From the NCBI RefSeq assembly GCF_022844465.1, contig NZ_JALHLP010000001.1, positions 806,001-870,000 on the forward strand: 64,000 nucleotides of DNA, given 5' to 3'. The notes below the pieces were generated by a model. That model was given only the letters and a program-made list of their open reading frames with translations, made no database searches and was not told the DNA's origin. Both the position numbers and the translations under genes were made by a program. This document shows, in pieces, positions 26,476-36,047 of this stretch. Each line of letters starts with the position of its first letter. The first letter of the stretch is position 1. This DNA comes from Bradyrhizobium sp. (lineage in GTDB: Bacteria; Pseudomonadota; Alphaproteobacteria; Rhizobiales; Xanthobacteraceae).

Positions 26476-27369
26476 TCACGCTTTCGCAGGCTCGCCGATC
26501 TTGTCCTGCGTCTTCGTGTCGAAATCGCCGGCGTCATGCCGCTCGTGCAATTGGCTGGCCGGATCGCCCGTGACCCGGTTGACCTTGCGTCCGCGCTGCA
26601 CGGCGGGGCGCTTGGCGATCGCGTCGGTCCAGCGCTGCACGTTCTTGTATTCGTGCACCGACAGGAATTCGCCGGCGCCATAGACCAGGCCCTTGGCCAG
26701 CGCGCCATACCATGGCCAGGTCGCGATGTCGGCGATCGTGTAGTCGCTGCCTGCGAGATATTCATTGTCGGCCAGCCGGCGGTCGAGCACGTCGAGCTGG
26801 CGCTTCACCTCCATGGCGAAGCGGTCGATGGCGTATTCGATCTTGGTCGGCGCGTAGGCGTAGAAATGACCGAAGCCGCCGCCGAGATAGGGCGCGCTGC
26901 CCATCTGCCAGAACAGCCAGGACAGGCATTCGGCCCGCGCCTGCCCGCCGGCCGGCAGGAAGGCGCCGAACTTTTCAGCCAAATGCAACAGGATCGACCC
27001 GGATTCAAACACCCGGATCGGCACAGGCCCGCTGCGGTCCATCAGCGCCGGAATCTTGGAATTCGGATTGACCGCGACAAAGCCGCTGCCGAACTGGTTG
27101 CCGTCGATCCTGATCAGCCAGGCGTCGTATTCCGCGCCGCGGTGGCCGGCCGCAAGCAACTCCTCGAACATGACCGTGACCTTGACGCCGTTTGGCGTCG
27201 CCAGCGAATAGAGCTGGAACGGATGGCGGCCGACCGGCAGCTCCGCCTCATGGGTCGCGCCCGCGATCGGGCGATTGATCGCCGCGAAGCGGCCACCGCT
27301 CTCCTTGTTCCAGCTCCAGACTTTCGGCGGAACGTAGGCGGTGGGATCGGTCGCGGGGGCGTCGGTCAT
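26476..27369 (-). CDS. yghU: Glutathione S-transferase, YghU-type disulfide-bond oxidoreductase
   Basis: A 297-residue GST matching YghU: N-terminal extension TAYVPPKVWSWNKESGGRFA, thioredoxin-like domain with QLYSLATPNGVKVTVMFEE, then NPNSKIPALMDRSGPVPIRVFESGSILLHLAEK and a helical C-domain. YghU-type enzymes bind two glutathiones and reduce disulfides, using backbone and Thr/Asn contacts rather than a Cys. Length is close to the E. coli protein (288). Cytosolic, monocistronic. Confidence 0.9.
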   Translation of the reverse strand: MTDAPATDPTAYVPPKVWSWNKESGGRFAAINRPIAGATHEAELPVGRHPFQLYSLATPNGVKVTVMFEELLAAGHRGAEYDAWLIRIDGNQFGSGFVAVNPNSKIPALMDRSGPVPIRVFESGSILLHLAEKFGAFLPAGGQARAECLSWLFWQMGSAPYLGGGFGHFYAYAPTKIEYAIDRFAMEVKRQLDVLDRRLADNEYLAGSDYTIADIATWPWYGALAKGLVYGAGEFLSVHEYKNVQRWTDAIAKRPAVQRGRKVNRVTGDPASQLHERHDAGDFDTKTQDKIGEPAKA

Positions 27370-27387
27370 GCGTTTGACTCCGGGAGC

Positions 27388-27478
27388 GTAGGGTGGGGCA
27401 AAGGCGCGCTTGCGCCGTGCCCACCATGCGAATGTTCGTGTTGAATATGGTGGGCACGCTGCGCTCTGCCCACCCTAC
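27388..27478. repeat. Palindromic repeat family D (GTAGGGTGGG...CCCACCCTAC)
   Basis: Perfect 10-base ends GTAGGGTGGG/CCCACCCTAC with inner arms CGCGCTTGCGCCGTGCCCACCA and TGGTGGGCACGCTGCGC. A relative with consensus GTAGGATGGGTAGAGCGC is at 38538. Confidence 0.85.
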
Positions 27479-27493
27479 AAATACCTGCTTCCG

Positions 27494-29152
27494 TCAGGAC
27501 GCCGCCACCTTCCGCGGCTGTTCCGCCTGCCCCATCACAAACCCTTCATAGCCCTTGGCGGCGACCTCGTTGCAGATCTGCCGGTAAGGGCCGACGCCGC
27601 CGATATAGGGCATGAAGATCCTGGGCTTGCCGGGGACGTTGGCGCCCATGTACCAGGAATTGGCCTGCGGGTAGAGCGTGGTGTAGGCGACCTCGTTGAC
27701 ATGGGCGACCCATTTGTCTTCGGCGTCGACAGCGGCCTCCATCGTTTCGAGGCCATGGTCGCGCATATAGGCCATGCAGTCGGCGATCCAGTCGACATGC
27801 TGCTCGATCGAGACGATCATGTTCGACAGCACCGAGGGGCTGCCGGGACCGGTGACGATGAAAAGGTTGGGGAAGCCTGAGCTCATCAGCCCGAGATAGG
27901 TGCGCGGGCCTGCGGCCCATTTCTGGTTCAGCGTCTGGCCGCCGCGGCCGTGAATGTCGATCTTCGCCACCGATCCGGTCATGGCGTCGAAGCCGGTCGC
28001 CAGCACCAGCGCGTCAACCTGGTAATCCTTGGCCGCCGTCCGCACGGCGCTTTCGGTGATCTCCTCGATCGGGTTGGACCTGATGTCGACCAGCGTCACG
28101 TTGGGGCGGTTGAAGGTCGCGAAATAATCGGTGTCGATGCAGATGCGCTTGGAGCCGATCGGGTGGTTGTCCGGCTGCAACAATCTAGCGGTTTCGGGGT
28201 CCCTGACGATCTCTGCGATCTTGGCGCGGACGAAATCGGCGGCGGTGTCGTTGGCCGCCTTGTCCAGCGCCAGGTTGTTGTAGACCGACATGAAGGTGAG
28301 TCCGCCGCGATTCCAGCGCGCCTCGTATTTTGAGCGGCGCTCGTTGTCGCCGTCGTCGAGCGCGCCGCGGTCGGGCAGCTCGGTGTAGATGCCGTTCCTT
28401 GCCTCCTCGCGGGCGAAGCGCCGGATCTCCGGATAGTTGGCGCGGAATTTCTCTCGCTCTTCATCGGTCAGCGGCGCGTTGCGCGCCGGGATCGAGAAGT
28501 TCGCGGTGCGCTGAAACACCGTCAGCTGGCTCGCCTGCTCGGCGATGACGGGCACCGACTGGATCGCCGACGACCCGGTGCCGATAACGCCGACGCGCTG
28601 GCCGGTGAAATCGACCGCTTCATGCGGCCAGTGGCCGGTGTGGTAGACATTGCCCTTGAACCGATCGAGGCCCTTGATGTCGGGCATCCGCGCGTTCGAC
28701 AGGCATCCGGTGGCGAGCACGACGTGTTTGGCGGTGACGACCTTGCCATCGGACGTCGAAACCGACCACAGGCGGGCCGTCTCGTCGAACACGGCACGCT
28801 CGACGCGGGTGTCGAACTGGATGTCGGACCGCAGCTCGAAGCGGTCGGCGACGTGGTTGGCGTATTGCAGGATCTCGGGCTGTGGCGCGTAGCGCTCGCT
28901 CCAGTTCCATTGCTGCTGCAGGTCTTCCGAGAACGAATAGGAATACTGCATGCTCTCGACGTCGCAGCGCGCGCCGGGATAGCGGTTCCAGTACCAGGTG
29001 CCGCCGACGCCCGAACCCTGCTCATAGACCCGCGCCGTCATCCCCTGCCCGCGCAACCGGTGCAGCATATACATGCCGGCAAATCCGGCGCCGACCACGA
29101 CGACGTCGTAGGATGCGGCCGGATTGGCGGCGACGGATGGCTTGACGGACAT
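27494..29152 (-). CDS. Baeyer-Villiger-type flavin monooxygenase
   Basis: A 552-residue class B flavoprotein monooxygenase converting a ketone to an ester or lactone with NADPH and O2. FAD motif VVGAGFAGMYMLHRL at about 19-33, the Baeyer-Villiger fingerprint FKGNVYHTGHWP at 165-176 exactly as FxGxxxHTxxWP, NADPH motif VIGTGSSAIQ near 190 and late motif ATGFDAMTG. The track ORF is 128 residues longer; ATG at 29152 (MSVKPSV) was chosen because GGGAGAG lies 9 bases upstream and length then fits cyclohexanone monooxygenases. Divergent from a nitronate monooxygenase. The ketone is unknown. Confidence 0.92.
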   Translation of the reverse strand: MSVKPSVAANPAASYDVVVVGAGFAGMYMLHRLRGQGMTARVYEQGSGVGGTWYWNRYPGARCDVESMQYSYSFSEDLQQQWNWSERYAPQPEILQYANHVADRFELRSDIQFDTRVERAVFDETARLWSVSTSDGKVVTAKHVVLATGCLSNARMPDIKGLDRFKGNVYHTGHWPHEAVDFTGQRVGVIGTGSSAIQSVPVIAEQASQLTVFQRTANFSIPARNAPLTDEEREKFRANYPEIRRFAREEARNGIYTELPDRGALDDGDNERRSKYEARWNRGGLTFMSVYNNLALDKAANDTAADFVRAKIAEIVRDPETARLLQPDNHPIGSKRICIDTDYFATFNRPNVTLVDIRSNPIEEITESAVRTAAKDYQVDALVLATGFDAMTGSVAKIDIHGRGGQTLNQKWAAGPRTYLGLMSSGFPNLFIVTGPGSPSVLSNMIVSIEQHVDWIADCMAYMRDHGLETMEAAVDAEDKWVAHVNEVAYTTLYPQANSWYMGANVPGKPRIFMPYIGGVGPYRQICNEVAAKGYEGFVMGQAEQPRKVAAS

Positions 29153-29396
29153 GGCCTCGGCTCTCCCGGACATCTTCATAGATTTGGCCGGCAGCATTCT
29201 CCGGGGCCCTTCAAAGCGCAAGAGACAAAAGCGCGGCCTGGCCGTGCATATTTTGCGAGGTGGAATGTTCTCGCCGCGTGGGAGATGAGGGCCGCGCCGG
29301 CGCGCTTGGCTTCCCGCCCTCCGATAGGCTAGCGTCGGGACAATACCGCCGCCAGAAGCCAGCAATGCGCGGCCGCCACAGGGAGCGAGCGCAACC

Positions 29397-30530
29397 ATGA
29401 AAACGCCGATCTGCGACCTGCTGGGCATCGAGTTCCCCCTGTTCGCCTTCAGCCATTGCCGCGACGTGGTCGCCGCCGTCAGCCGCGCCGGCGGGTTCGG
29501 CGTGCTGGGCGCGACCGCGCATTCGCCCGAGACCATCGAACTGGAGCTGAAGTGGATCGACGATCACACCGACGGCAAGCCCTATGGGCTCGACGTGCTG
29601 ATCCCGGAAAACATCTCGACCGCGGGCGAAAAGGACGTCACCTGGAAGAGCCTGGAGGCGCGGATCTCGCCGCAGCACCGCGACTTCACCCGCAACCTGC
29701 TGAGAAAATACGACATCGAACTGACGACAACCAATGTCGCCGACAACCAGCCGCAGCCGTTCGACGCGCAGCGCGCCCTTGAGGTGCTCGAGGTTTCGTT
29801 CCGCCACCCGATCAGGCTGATCGCCAACGCGCTCGGCGTGCCGCCAAGGGCCATGATCGAGATGGGCCGGAAGCACGATGTTCCGGTCGCCGCCCTCGTC
29901 GGCTCCAAGGAGCATGCGCTGCGGCAGGTCGCCGCCGGCGTCGACATTCTCGTCGCCCAGGGCACCGAGGCCGGCGGGCACTGCGGCGAGGTCTCGACCA
30001 TGGTGCTGGTGCCCGAAGTGATCAAGGCGATCAAACCGATCCGCGACGTGCCGGTGCTGGCCGCGGGCGGCATCATGACCGGGCGGCAGATGGCGGCCTG
30101 CATGGCGATGGGCGCGGCCGGCGCCTGGACCGGCTCGGTCTGGCTGGCCACCGTCGAGTCCGAGACCACGGAGATTTTCCGCGAGAAGATGATCGCGGCC
30201 TCCTCGCGCGACGCCATCCGTTCCAAGGGCCGCACCGGAAAGCCGGCGCGGCAGTTGCGCTCGGTGTGGACCGACGCCTGGGACCGCGGGCCGGACAGTC
30301 CCGGCGCGTTGCCGATGCCGCTGCAGAGCATCATCAGCCGCGACGCCTTCAACTCGATCGACCGCGCGGCCGCCGCCGGCAACGTCAAGGCGCGCGATCT
30401 CGTCAGCTACTTCGTCGGCCAGGGTGTTGGGCTGATCGACAGCGTCAAATCGGCGGGCGCCGTGGTGCAGGAGTTCAAGGAAGATTTCGCCGACGCGGTC
30501 GAGCACATGAACGCGCTGATGGAGGAGTGA
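29397..30530 (+). CDS. Nitronate monooxygenase (2-nitropropane dioxygenase family)
   Basis: A 377-residue FMN-dependent TIM-barrel enzyme oxidising alkyl nitronates, or a related enoyl-type flavoenzyme. PLFAFSHCRDVVAAVSRAGGFGVLGA is the N-terminal barrel signature; GTEAGGHCGEVSTMVLVPEV carries the catalytic His; VPVLAAGGIMTGRQMAACMAMGAAGAWTGS binds FMN phosphate. Some homologues act on propionate-3-nitronate, others have unknown substrates. Possible cotranscription with the thiolase-like gene across a family A repeat. Confidence 0.88.
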   Translation: MKTPICDLLGIEFPLFAFSHCRDVVAAVSRAGGFGVLGATAHSPETIELELKWIDDHTDGKPYGLDVLIPENISTAGEKDVTWKSLEARISPQHRDFTRNLLRKYDIELTTTNVADNQPQPFDAQRALEVLEVSFRHPIRLIANALGVPPRAMIEMGRKHDVPVAALVGSKEHALRQVAAGVDILVAQGTEAGGHCGEVSTMVLVPEVIKAIKPIRDVPVLAAGGIMTGRQMAACMAMGAAGAWTGSVWLATVESETTEIFREKMIAASSRDAIRSKGRTGKPARQLRSVWTDAWDRGPDSPGALPMPLQSIISRDAFNSIDRAAAAGNVKARDLVSYFVGQGVGLIDSVKSAGAVVQEFKEDFADAVEHMNALMEE

Positions 30531-30541
30531 TAGCTTCTCAC

Positions 30542-30622
30542 CGTCATTGCGAGCGCAGCGAAGCAATCCATACTTTCTTTCTTGGCCGCGCGATGGATTG
30601 CTTCGCTGCGCTCGCAATGACG
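30542..30622. repeat. Family A palindromic repeat
   Basis: CGTCATTGCGAGCGCAGCGAAGCAATCCAT pairs with ATGGATTGCTTCGCTGCGCTCGCAATGACG, a nearly perfect 30-base stem. It lies 12 bases after the nitronate monooxygenase stop and is the source of the false extension of the next ORF. Confidence 0.9.
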
Positions 30623-30669
30623 AAATCTACAAACTGCGAACTCTCTCGAGAAAACAAGAGCAAGAAACA

Positions 30670-32187
30670 ATGCCGAGCAATGCCGCCCTCCCCGAAGACC
30701 GCATTCCCGTCATCGTCGGCGTCGGCGAGATCGTCGACCGGCCAAAGGAGATCGCCGACGGTCTTGAACCGATGGCGCTGCTGGAGCAAGCGGTGCGGCG
30801 GGCGGAGGCGGACAGCGGGGCGAAGCTGCTCGGCGACACCGGCTCGCTCGACGTCGTCAATTTCCTGAGCTGGCGCTACCGCGACCCCGAGAAGCAACTG
30901 GCGGGACGGCTCGGCATCGCGCCTTCGCATTGCTATTACGGCCCGGTCGGCGGCGAGAGCCCGATCCGCTACATTCACGAGGCGGCACAGCGCATCGCCC
31001 GCGGCGAGTGCAGCGTCGCGGTGGTCTGCGGCGCGGAAGCGCAATCGACCGCGACCAAGGCCGAGCGCGGCGGCGTCGCGCTGCCGTGGACGCCGTTCGC
31101 GCATGACGTCGAGGAGCCGAAGCGCGGCGCGGCGTTCCAGAAGCCGATGGCGGTAAAGCTCGGCGTGTTCCGTCCGATCACGGTCTACCCGCTTTATGAG
31201 TCGGCGACTTCGGCGCATTGGGGCCAGACCCCGCGCGAGGCGCTGGCGGAATCCGGTGCACTGTGGTCGACCTTTGCGAAAGTCGCGTCGGACAATCCCA
31301 ATTCGTGGCTCAAGAAGCGGTTCACGCCGGAAGAGATCACGACGCCGACGCCGGACAACCGGCTGATCGCCTGGCCCTACACCAAGCTGATGGTGGCCAA
31401 TCCGACCGTCAACATGGGGGGCGCGGTGCTATTGACGTCGCTGGCCAAGGCCCGCGCCGCCGGCGTCGCCGAGGACCGGCTGGTCTATCCCCTCGGCGGC
31501 GCCTCGGCGGAAGAGCCGCGCGATTATTTGGTGCGCGACCAGTTCTACGAAAGCCATCCGCAGAACGCCGTGCTGAAGGCGGTGATGGACCTGGTCGGGG
31601 GCGACGGCCGGAAGTTCGACGCCATCGAGCTCTACAGCTGCTTTCCCTGCGTGCCCAAGATGGCCCGGCGAACGCTCGGGCTCGGCGCCGACGTCCAGCC
31701 GACGGTGACCGGCGGGCTCACCTTCTTCGGCGCCCCGCTCAACACCTACATGACGCACGCGGCTTGCGCGATGGTGCGGGCCTTGCGCGGACGCGGCCAG
31801 CTCGGCCTGCTCTACGGCCAGGGCGGATTCGTCACCAAGCACCACGCCCTGGTGCTGTCGCGCAACGCGCCGGGAGAGCCGCTTGGGCAGAACACCAGCG
31901 TACAGGCCGAGGCCGACCGTCATCGCCGCAAGGTGCCGGACTTCGTCACCGAGGCATCAGGCAACGGCAAGGTCGAGAGCTTTACCGTGATCTACAAAGG
32001 CAAAGGCGAGGTCGAGCACGGCGTGGTGATGCTGCGCACCGAAACCGATCAGCGGGCGCTGGCCCGCGTTCCCGCCGACGACGCCGCGACGTTGGCGCAT
32101 CTTCTGAACATGGACCGGACGCCGGTCGGAACGCTCGGCGCGATCGCGACCGCCGGGGATGGCGTACTGGAATGGCGCGCGGGTTAG
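30670..32187 (+). CDS. Thiolase-like protein lacking catalytic residues
   Basis: A 505-residue protein with a thiolase-type fold layout. At the site of the nucleophilic Cys it reads GPVGGESPIRY; where thiolases have GHP it reads GLTFFGAPLNTYM; where the second Cys would be it reads LLYGQGGFVTKHH. All three catalytic positions thus seem changed (my alignment by eye). Similar long proteins are annotated as acetyl-CoA acetyltransferase in actinobacteria and proteobacteria, but function is not known. ATG at 30670 was chosen over the track start inside the repeat; the ribosome-binding site AAGAG is weak. Its TAG overlaps a dispersed repeat. Confidence 0.78.
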   Translation: MPSNAALPEDRIPVIVGVGEIVDRPKEIADGLEPMALLEQAVRRAEADSGAKLLGDTGSLDVVNFLSWRYRDPEKQLAGRLGIAPSHCYYGPVGGESPIRYIHEAAQRIARGECSVAVVCGAEAQSTATKAERGGVALPWTPFAHDVEEPKRGAAFQKPMAVKLGVFRPITVYPLYESATSAHWGQTPREALAESGALWSTFAKVASDNPNSWLKKRFTPEEITTPTPDNRLIAWPYTKLMVANPTVNMGGAVLLTSLAKARAAGVAEDRLVYPLGGASAEEPRDYLVRDQFYESHPQNAVLKAVMDLVGGDGRKFDAIELYSCFPCVPKMARRTLGLGADVQPTVTGGLTFFGAPLNTYMTHAACAMVRALRGRGQLGLLYGQGGFVTKHHALVLSRNAPGEPLGQNTSVQAEADRHRRKVPDFVTEASGNGKVESFTVIYKGKGEVEHGVVMLRTETDQRALARVPADDAATLAHLLNMDRTPVGTLGAIATAGDGVLEWRAG

Positions 32188-32287
32188 AGCATGATCCGGA
32201 AAAGTGTGCAGCGGTTTTCCGAAAAGATCATGCTCCAACAAAAAGCTAAAGCGCGATGATGATTCATCCCAATCTCATCGCGCTTTA
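32186..32287. repeat. Two-hairpin dispersed repeat (family G) between convergent genes
   Basis: Hairpin 1: GAGCATGATCCGGAAAAG with CTTTTC-GGA partner ending AAGATCATGCTC (32186-32235). Hairpin 2: TAAAGCGCGATGATG...CATCGCGCTTTA (about 32247-32287). It starts within the thiolase-like stop codon and its last bases form the TAA of the chemoreceptor gene on the other strand. Repeats of this type are common in Bradyrhizobium (from memory). Confidence 0.8.
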
Positions 32288-34315
32288 GGCCGCCCGCACT
32301 GAATCCAGGAACTTGCCAACCTCGAGCTTGAGGCGGCTTGAGTCCGACGACAGCGACCGGGCCGAGGACAGCACCTGCGCCGAAGCCGAACCGGTTTCGC
32401 TGGCGCCGCGCTGCACGTCGGCGATGTTGGAGGAGACCTGCAGCGTGCCTTGGGCGGCCTGCTGCACACTGCGGGAGATTTCCTTGGTCGCGGTTCCCTG
32501 CTCTTCCACCGCGGTCGCAATCGTGGAGGAGATCTCGGAAAGCTTGCCGATCGTGGCGCTGATCGCCTGGATCGCCCCGACCGACTCCCGGGTCGCAGCC
32601 TGGATCCCCGTGATCTGCTGGTCGATCTCGCCGGTCGCTTTCGAAGTCTGCTCCGCCAGCGCCTTGACCTCGGAGGCCACGACGGCGAAGCCGCGCCCGG
32701 CGGCGCCGGCGCGCGCAGCTTCGATGGTGGCGTTCAGCGCCAGCAGATTGGTCTGTTCGGCAATGCTGTTGATCAGTTCGACCACGGCGCCGATCCGGGC
32801 CGCCGCCTTCGACAGTTCGCTCACCCTGTCATTGGTCGCACGGGCCTGATCCACGGCATCGTTGGCCATCCGCGCCGATTCCTGAACCTGACGGCCGATC
32901 TCGGTGATGGACGACGCCATCTCCTCGGTGGCGGATGAAACCGACTGCACGTTGGTGGAAGCCTCCTCGGAAGCGGCGGCGACGGTTGTCGTGAGTTCCT
33001 GCGCGCGCGCCGCCGTCGCGGTCAGCGTGCTGGCGGAGGCTTCGAGTTCGGTCGAAGCCGACGACACGGTTTCCACGATCTCACCTACCGCGCCCTCGAA
33101 ATCGTCGGCGAGCTTGATCATCTCGGTCTTGCGCTGTTGGGCGGCGACCTGGTCCTGCGCGACCTGGGCCTCCGCCTCATCGCGCGCTTTCTGCTCGGCG
33201 TTTTCGCGAATCACGGTCACGGTCTTGGCGAGGTCGCCGATTTCGTCGCCACGGCCGGCGCCGGGAATCGCGATATCGAGATTGCCGCCGGCCATCTTCG
33301 CCAGCGCGCCGTTCAGGCGCGTCATCGGACGCGCGACCCCTATGAAGGAGAATACCATCGAGACGATCAGCGATATGACGACGACGATCGTCATGATCAG
33401 GTTGACGCGGTTAGCCAGCGCCGTATCGGCCATCGCCTCCTCCTTGGCGGACTTTTCGTTTCTTTGCGCGAATTCGACGGTTGCCTCCATCACTTCGGCG
33501 GCGCTGGCGACGAGCTTGACGGTGCGGTTGACGACGATGTCGTCCTTCAATTGCTCGGTCTTGACGATGTCCTCGTTGGCGGCCACGAAACGCTTGACGA
33601 TCGCCGACAGCGAACTGACCACGACCAGCAAATCGCGGTCGTCCGCCTCGCCGCGCAACTTGTTGAAGACGTCCTTCAGCGAGGCGTCGGTCTTGGCCAT
33701 CTCGGCCAGCAGGCTGGTATCGCCGGTGAATCCCAATCGCCAGGCTGCAGCCCGCAGCGAGTTCACCTTGGCATCCGCCAGGAACAGCAGCCGTTCGATC
33801 TCCATGCGGTTGTCCAGCTTGGCCAGCGCCGGCGAAGCCAATTGGGCGTCGAGTGCCTTGGTCCACTCGGCAGAGATCGTCGAGCGGGCATCGATCTGCG
33901 CGAGCAAGGCCATCTGGGTCTTGGCGAGGTCTTCCACCGCGATCGCAAAGCTTTCCGACAAGGACTTGATCTTCTGCAGCCTTTCCCTGGTCTCCAACTG
34001 CTCGGCGGTCGCCAGCGCCGTATCCATTTCCCTTGCCTGTGATGTCTTGAAACGCCGCAGGTCGGCGACGGCCGTTTCAACATCGGCTGCCGTCCTGGCC
34101 AATCTGATATCGCGGCCGGCGATCTGCATTTTCCGCAGATCCAGATACGCCGCCAGCGAATTGTCCGCCACCACTTGCGCGCGGCCGGCGCGTTCGCTGG
34201 ACGCCGTGATCTTGGCCTCGGTGCTCATCTGGTTGGCCGCCATGCCGACCGCCAGCAGGATGCCGATTGCGCCGGCCAGGCCCAGCTTGTTTCCGATGCG
34301 GTTGAGCTTGATCAT
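32285..34315 (-). CDS. Methyl-accepting chemotaxis protein
   Basis: A 676-residue chemoreceptor. Membrane segment 1 at about 10-28, a mostly helical periplasmic sensor domain of about 275 residues, membrane segment 2 at about 305-327, a HAMP domain ([18 protein letters not shown]), then a long coiled-coil signalling domain with the hairpin tip [32 protein letters not shown]. No C-terminal pentapeptide for CheR tethering. The sensor domain resembles helical-bundle types with no identifiable ligand. No che genes are nearby. Placement after otnK on the same strand raises, but does not show, a link to sugar-acid sensing. Confidence 0.95.
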   Translation of the reverse strand: MIKLNRIGNKLGLAGAIGILLAVGMAANQMSTEAKITASSERAGRAQVVADNSLAAYLDLRKMQIAGRDIRLARTAADVETAVADLRRFKTSQAREMDTALATAEQLETRERLQKIKSLSESFAIAVEDLAKTQMALLAQIDARSTISAEWTKALDAQLASPALAKLDNRMEIERLLFLADAKVNSLRAAAWRLGFTGDTSLLAEMAKTDASLKDVFNKLRGEADDRDLLVVVSSLSAIVKRFVAANEDIVKTEQLKDDIVVNRTVKLVASAAEVMEATVEFAQRNEKSAKEEAMADTALANRVNLIMTIVVVISLIVSMVFSFIGVARPMTRLNGALAKMAGGNLDIAIPGAGRGDEIGDLAKTVTVIRENAEQKARDEAEAQVAQDQVAAQQRKTEMIKLADDFEGAVGEIVETVSSASTELEASASTLTATAARAQELTTTVAAASEEASTNVQSVSSATEEMASSITEIGRQVQESARMANDAVDQARATNDRVSELSKAAARIGAVVELINSIAEQTNLLALNATIEAARAGAAGRGFAVVASEVKALAEQTSKATGEIDQQITGIQAATRESVGAIQAISATIGKLSEISSTIATAVEEQGTATKEISRSVQQAAQGTLQVSSNIADVQRGASETGSASAQVLSSARSLSSDSSRLKLEVGKFLDSVRAA

Positions 34316-34769
34316 GTCTGTGGACTCCAGATTCCCTGAGGGAGCTTTTCTGCGTGCGGTGTTTCAGCGGGAAACGGGACGCGGCAACCGCCGCGTGTAG
34401 ATTCGAACCCGCCCCGCAAAGTAGGCACAACAGGTTAATTTCCGCTTGACCCCGCAGGCGCGTGTTCGGCCCGGCAATGAGGAATTCGCGCCAGCGCGAG
34501 GAAGCGGGCGCCCGCCCAGGGGCGGTCCCCGTCGCCCGCGACTCCCCGCGCGAACGCGAGGGATGCCCGTCAGGAAAGGTCTTTTGCGCCTTATGACGAC
34601 GCCTTGAGGCTCAGAAGACCGCTGGCCGGCGCCGGTGCCGGCCAATACACGCGCGCCAGCTTCCCGCGGGTGCAAGGGATGCGACGCGGTCTGATTGTAT
34701 TAATTTTCTGGTCCGTGGAATTACGGTCCACCGTAAGGACCCTTCAGAGAACGAATGGCAGCGGCGCGA
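34316..34769. other. 454-base structured intergenic gap upstream of the chemoreceptor
   Basis: No gene is recognised. Three inverted repeats stand out. GGTCTT at 34578 pairs with AAGACC at 34615. TGGCCGGC at 34623 pairs with GCCGGCCA at 34637 around a 6-base loop. TTACGG/CCGTAA at 34721-34736 lies inside GGTCC/GGACC at 34710-34741. On the minus strand TACAAT near 34695 could be a -10 element. The region carries the chemoreceptor promoter and 5' leader and possibly a small RNA; none of this is certain. Confidence 0.45.
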
Positions 34770-36047
34770 TCAGCGAATCAACCTAAGCGCGTCGGAGAAA
34801 AAATCGGGCCCGCCGAAATTTCCCGATTTCAGCGCCAGCAGCATCTCGCCGGTCGCGGTGCCGACGGCGCGCAGAACCGGCACGCCCGCCGCGATTTCCT
34901 CGCCGACGAGAAATCCGGGAATCCGCAGGCGATCGACCACCGCGCCCGAGGTTTCGCCGCCTGCGACCACCAGACGCCGCACGCCTGACCGCACCAGGCC
35001 TTCCGCGATCTCGGCCATCGCCTGCTCGATGGCATGTCCGGCCGCATCGCGGCCATGGCGGGACTGCAGGGCCGCGACCTGATCCGGCGTCGAACTGCTG
35101 GCGATCAGGATCGGACTGTCTCCGAGATGGGCGTTCGCCCAGGCCAGCGCTCGCCTGGCTTCATCGGGACCGGCGACGATCCTCTCGGGGTCGAGACGCA
35201 GCACCGCCATGGACTTTTCCGCGTTCGCGACCTGCTGCAGGGTGGCCTGCGAACAGCTCCCGGCGAGACAGGCCGCGGGACCGCCGACCGCCGCGCCGGA
35301 TACCGCGCCGGCCGACCCCGATGTGACCTTCCCGGCAGCGACCAGCGCGCGGGCAAGACCGAGCCCGATGCCGGAGGCGCCGACGGACAGGCGGTGATCC
35401 AGCGCGACCCGGCCGATGGTTTCGAGGTCGCGGTCGAACACGGCGTCGATCACCGCGGCGCCGACGCCGCCTCCCGCGAGATCTGCAAGACGGCCGCGAA
35501 CCGCGTCCACCCCCCGCGCCAGGGTGGCGAGATCGACCAGCCCGACCTTGCCTCGGCTCTGCCGCGCCAGCACCCGCACCAGATTGGAATCGTGCATCGG
35601 GTTGAGCGGGTGGTCCTTCAGCGGGCTTTCGTTCAGCGGCACGGCACCCACAAAAAGATTGCCCTGATAGACGGTGCGGCCGGTCTCCGGGAACGCCGGC
35701 GTCACCAGCACGATCTTCTCGCCGCAATCGGCGCGCAGCGCGTCCATGACCGGGCCGATATTGCCGGCGTCGGTGGAGTCGAAAGTCGAGCAGATCTTGA
35801 ACAGCACGTGGCCGGCGCCGCGGCCACGCAGCCATTTCTCGGCGGCGCGGGAACGATCCACCGCAAGCCCCGCCTCGATCGAACGGCTCTTGAGCGAGAC
35901 CACGACCGCATCGACCTCCGGCAAGGTCAGATCGTCCGGGGGCACGCCGATGGTCTGCACCGTGCGCAAGCCCTGACGGGTCAGCGTGTTGGCGAGATCG
36001 GAGGCGCCGGTATAGTCGTCGGCGATGCAGCCGAGAGATAATTTCAC
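34770..36047 (-). CDS. otnK: 3-oxo-tetronate 4-kinase (four-carbon acid sugar kinase)
   Basis: A 425-residue DUF1537 kinase phosphorylating 3-oxo-tetronate. IADDYTGASDLANTL near residue 8 and FKICSTFDSTDAGNIGPV define the N-terminal domain; the C-terminal nucleotide domain has VAGGETSGAVVDRL and a GTATGEM end. The start is GTG at 36047, overlapping the otnI stop by 4 bases (GTGA); the longer track ORF upstream is otnI in another frame. Pathway: LtnD, OtnI, OtnK, OtnC take L-threonate to dihydroxyacetone phosphate. Confidence 0.92.
   Translation of the reverse strand: MKLSLGCIADDYTGASDLANTLTRQGLRTVQTIGVPPDDLTLPEVDAVVVSLKSRSIEAGLAVDRSRAAEKWLRGRGAGHVLFKICSTFDSTDAGNIGPVMDALRADCGEKIVLVTPAFPETGRTVYQGNLFVGAVPLNESPLKDHPLNPMHDSNLVRVLARQSRGKVGLVDLATLARGVDAVRGRLADLAGGGVGAAVIDAVFDRDLETIGRVALDHRLSVGASGIGLGLARALVAAGKVTSGSAGAVSGAAVGGPAACLAGSCSQATLQQVANAEKSMAVLRLDPERIVAGPDEARRALAWANAHLGDSPILIASSSTPDQVAALQSRHGRDAAGHAIEQAMAEIAEGLVRSGVRRLVVAGGETSGAVVDRLRIPGFLVGEEIAAGVPVLRAVGTATGEMLLALKSGNFGGPDFFSDALRLIR

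Noticed and set aside
30547-30669. N-terminal 41 residues of the thiolase-like ORF
   Set aside because: They are translated from a family A repeat; ATG at 30670 is the better start.
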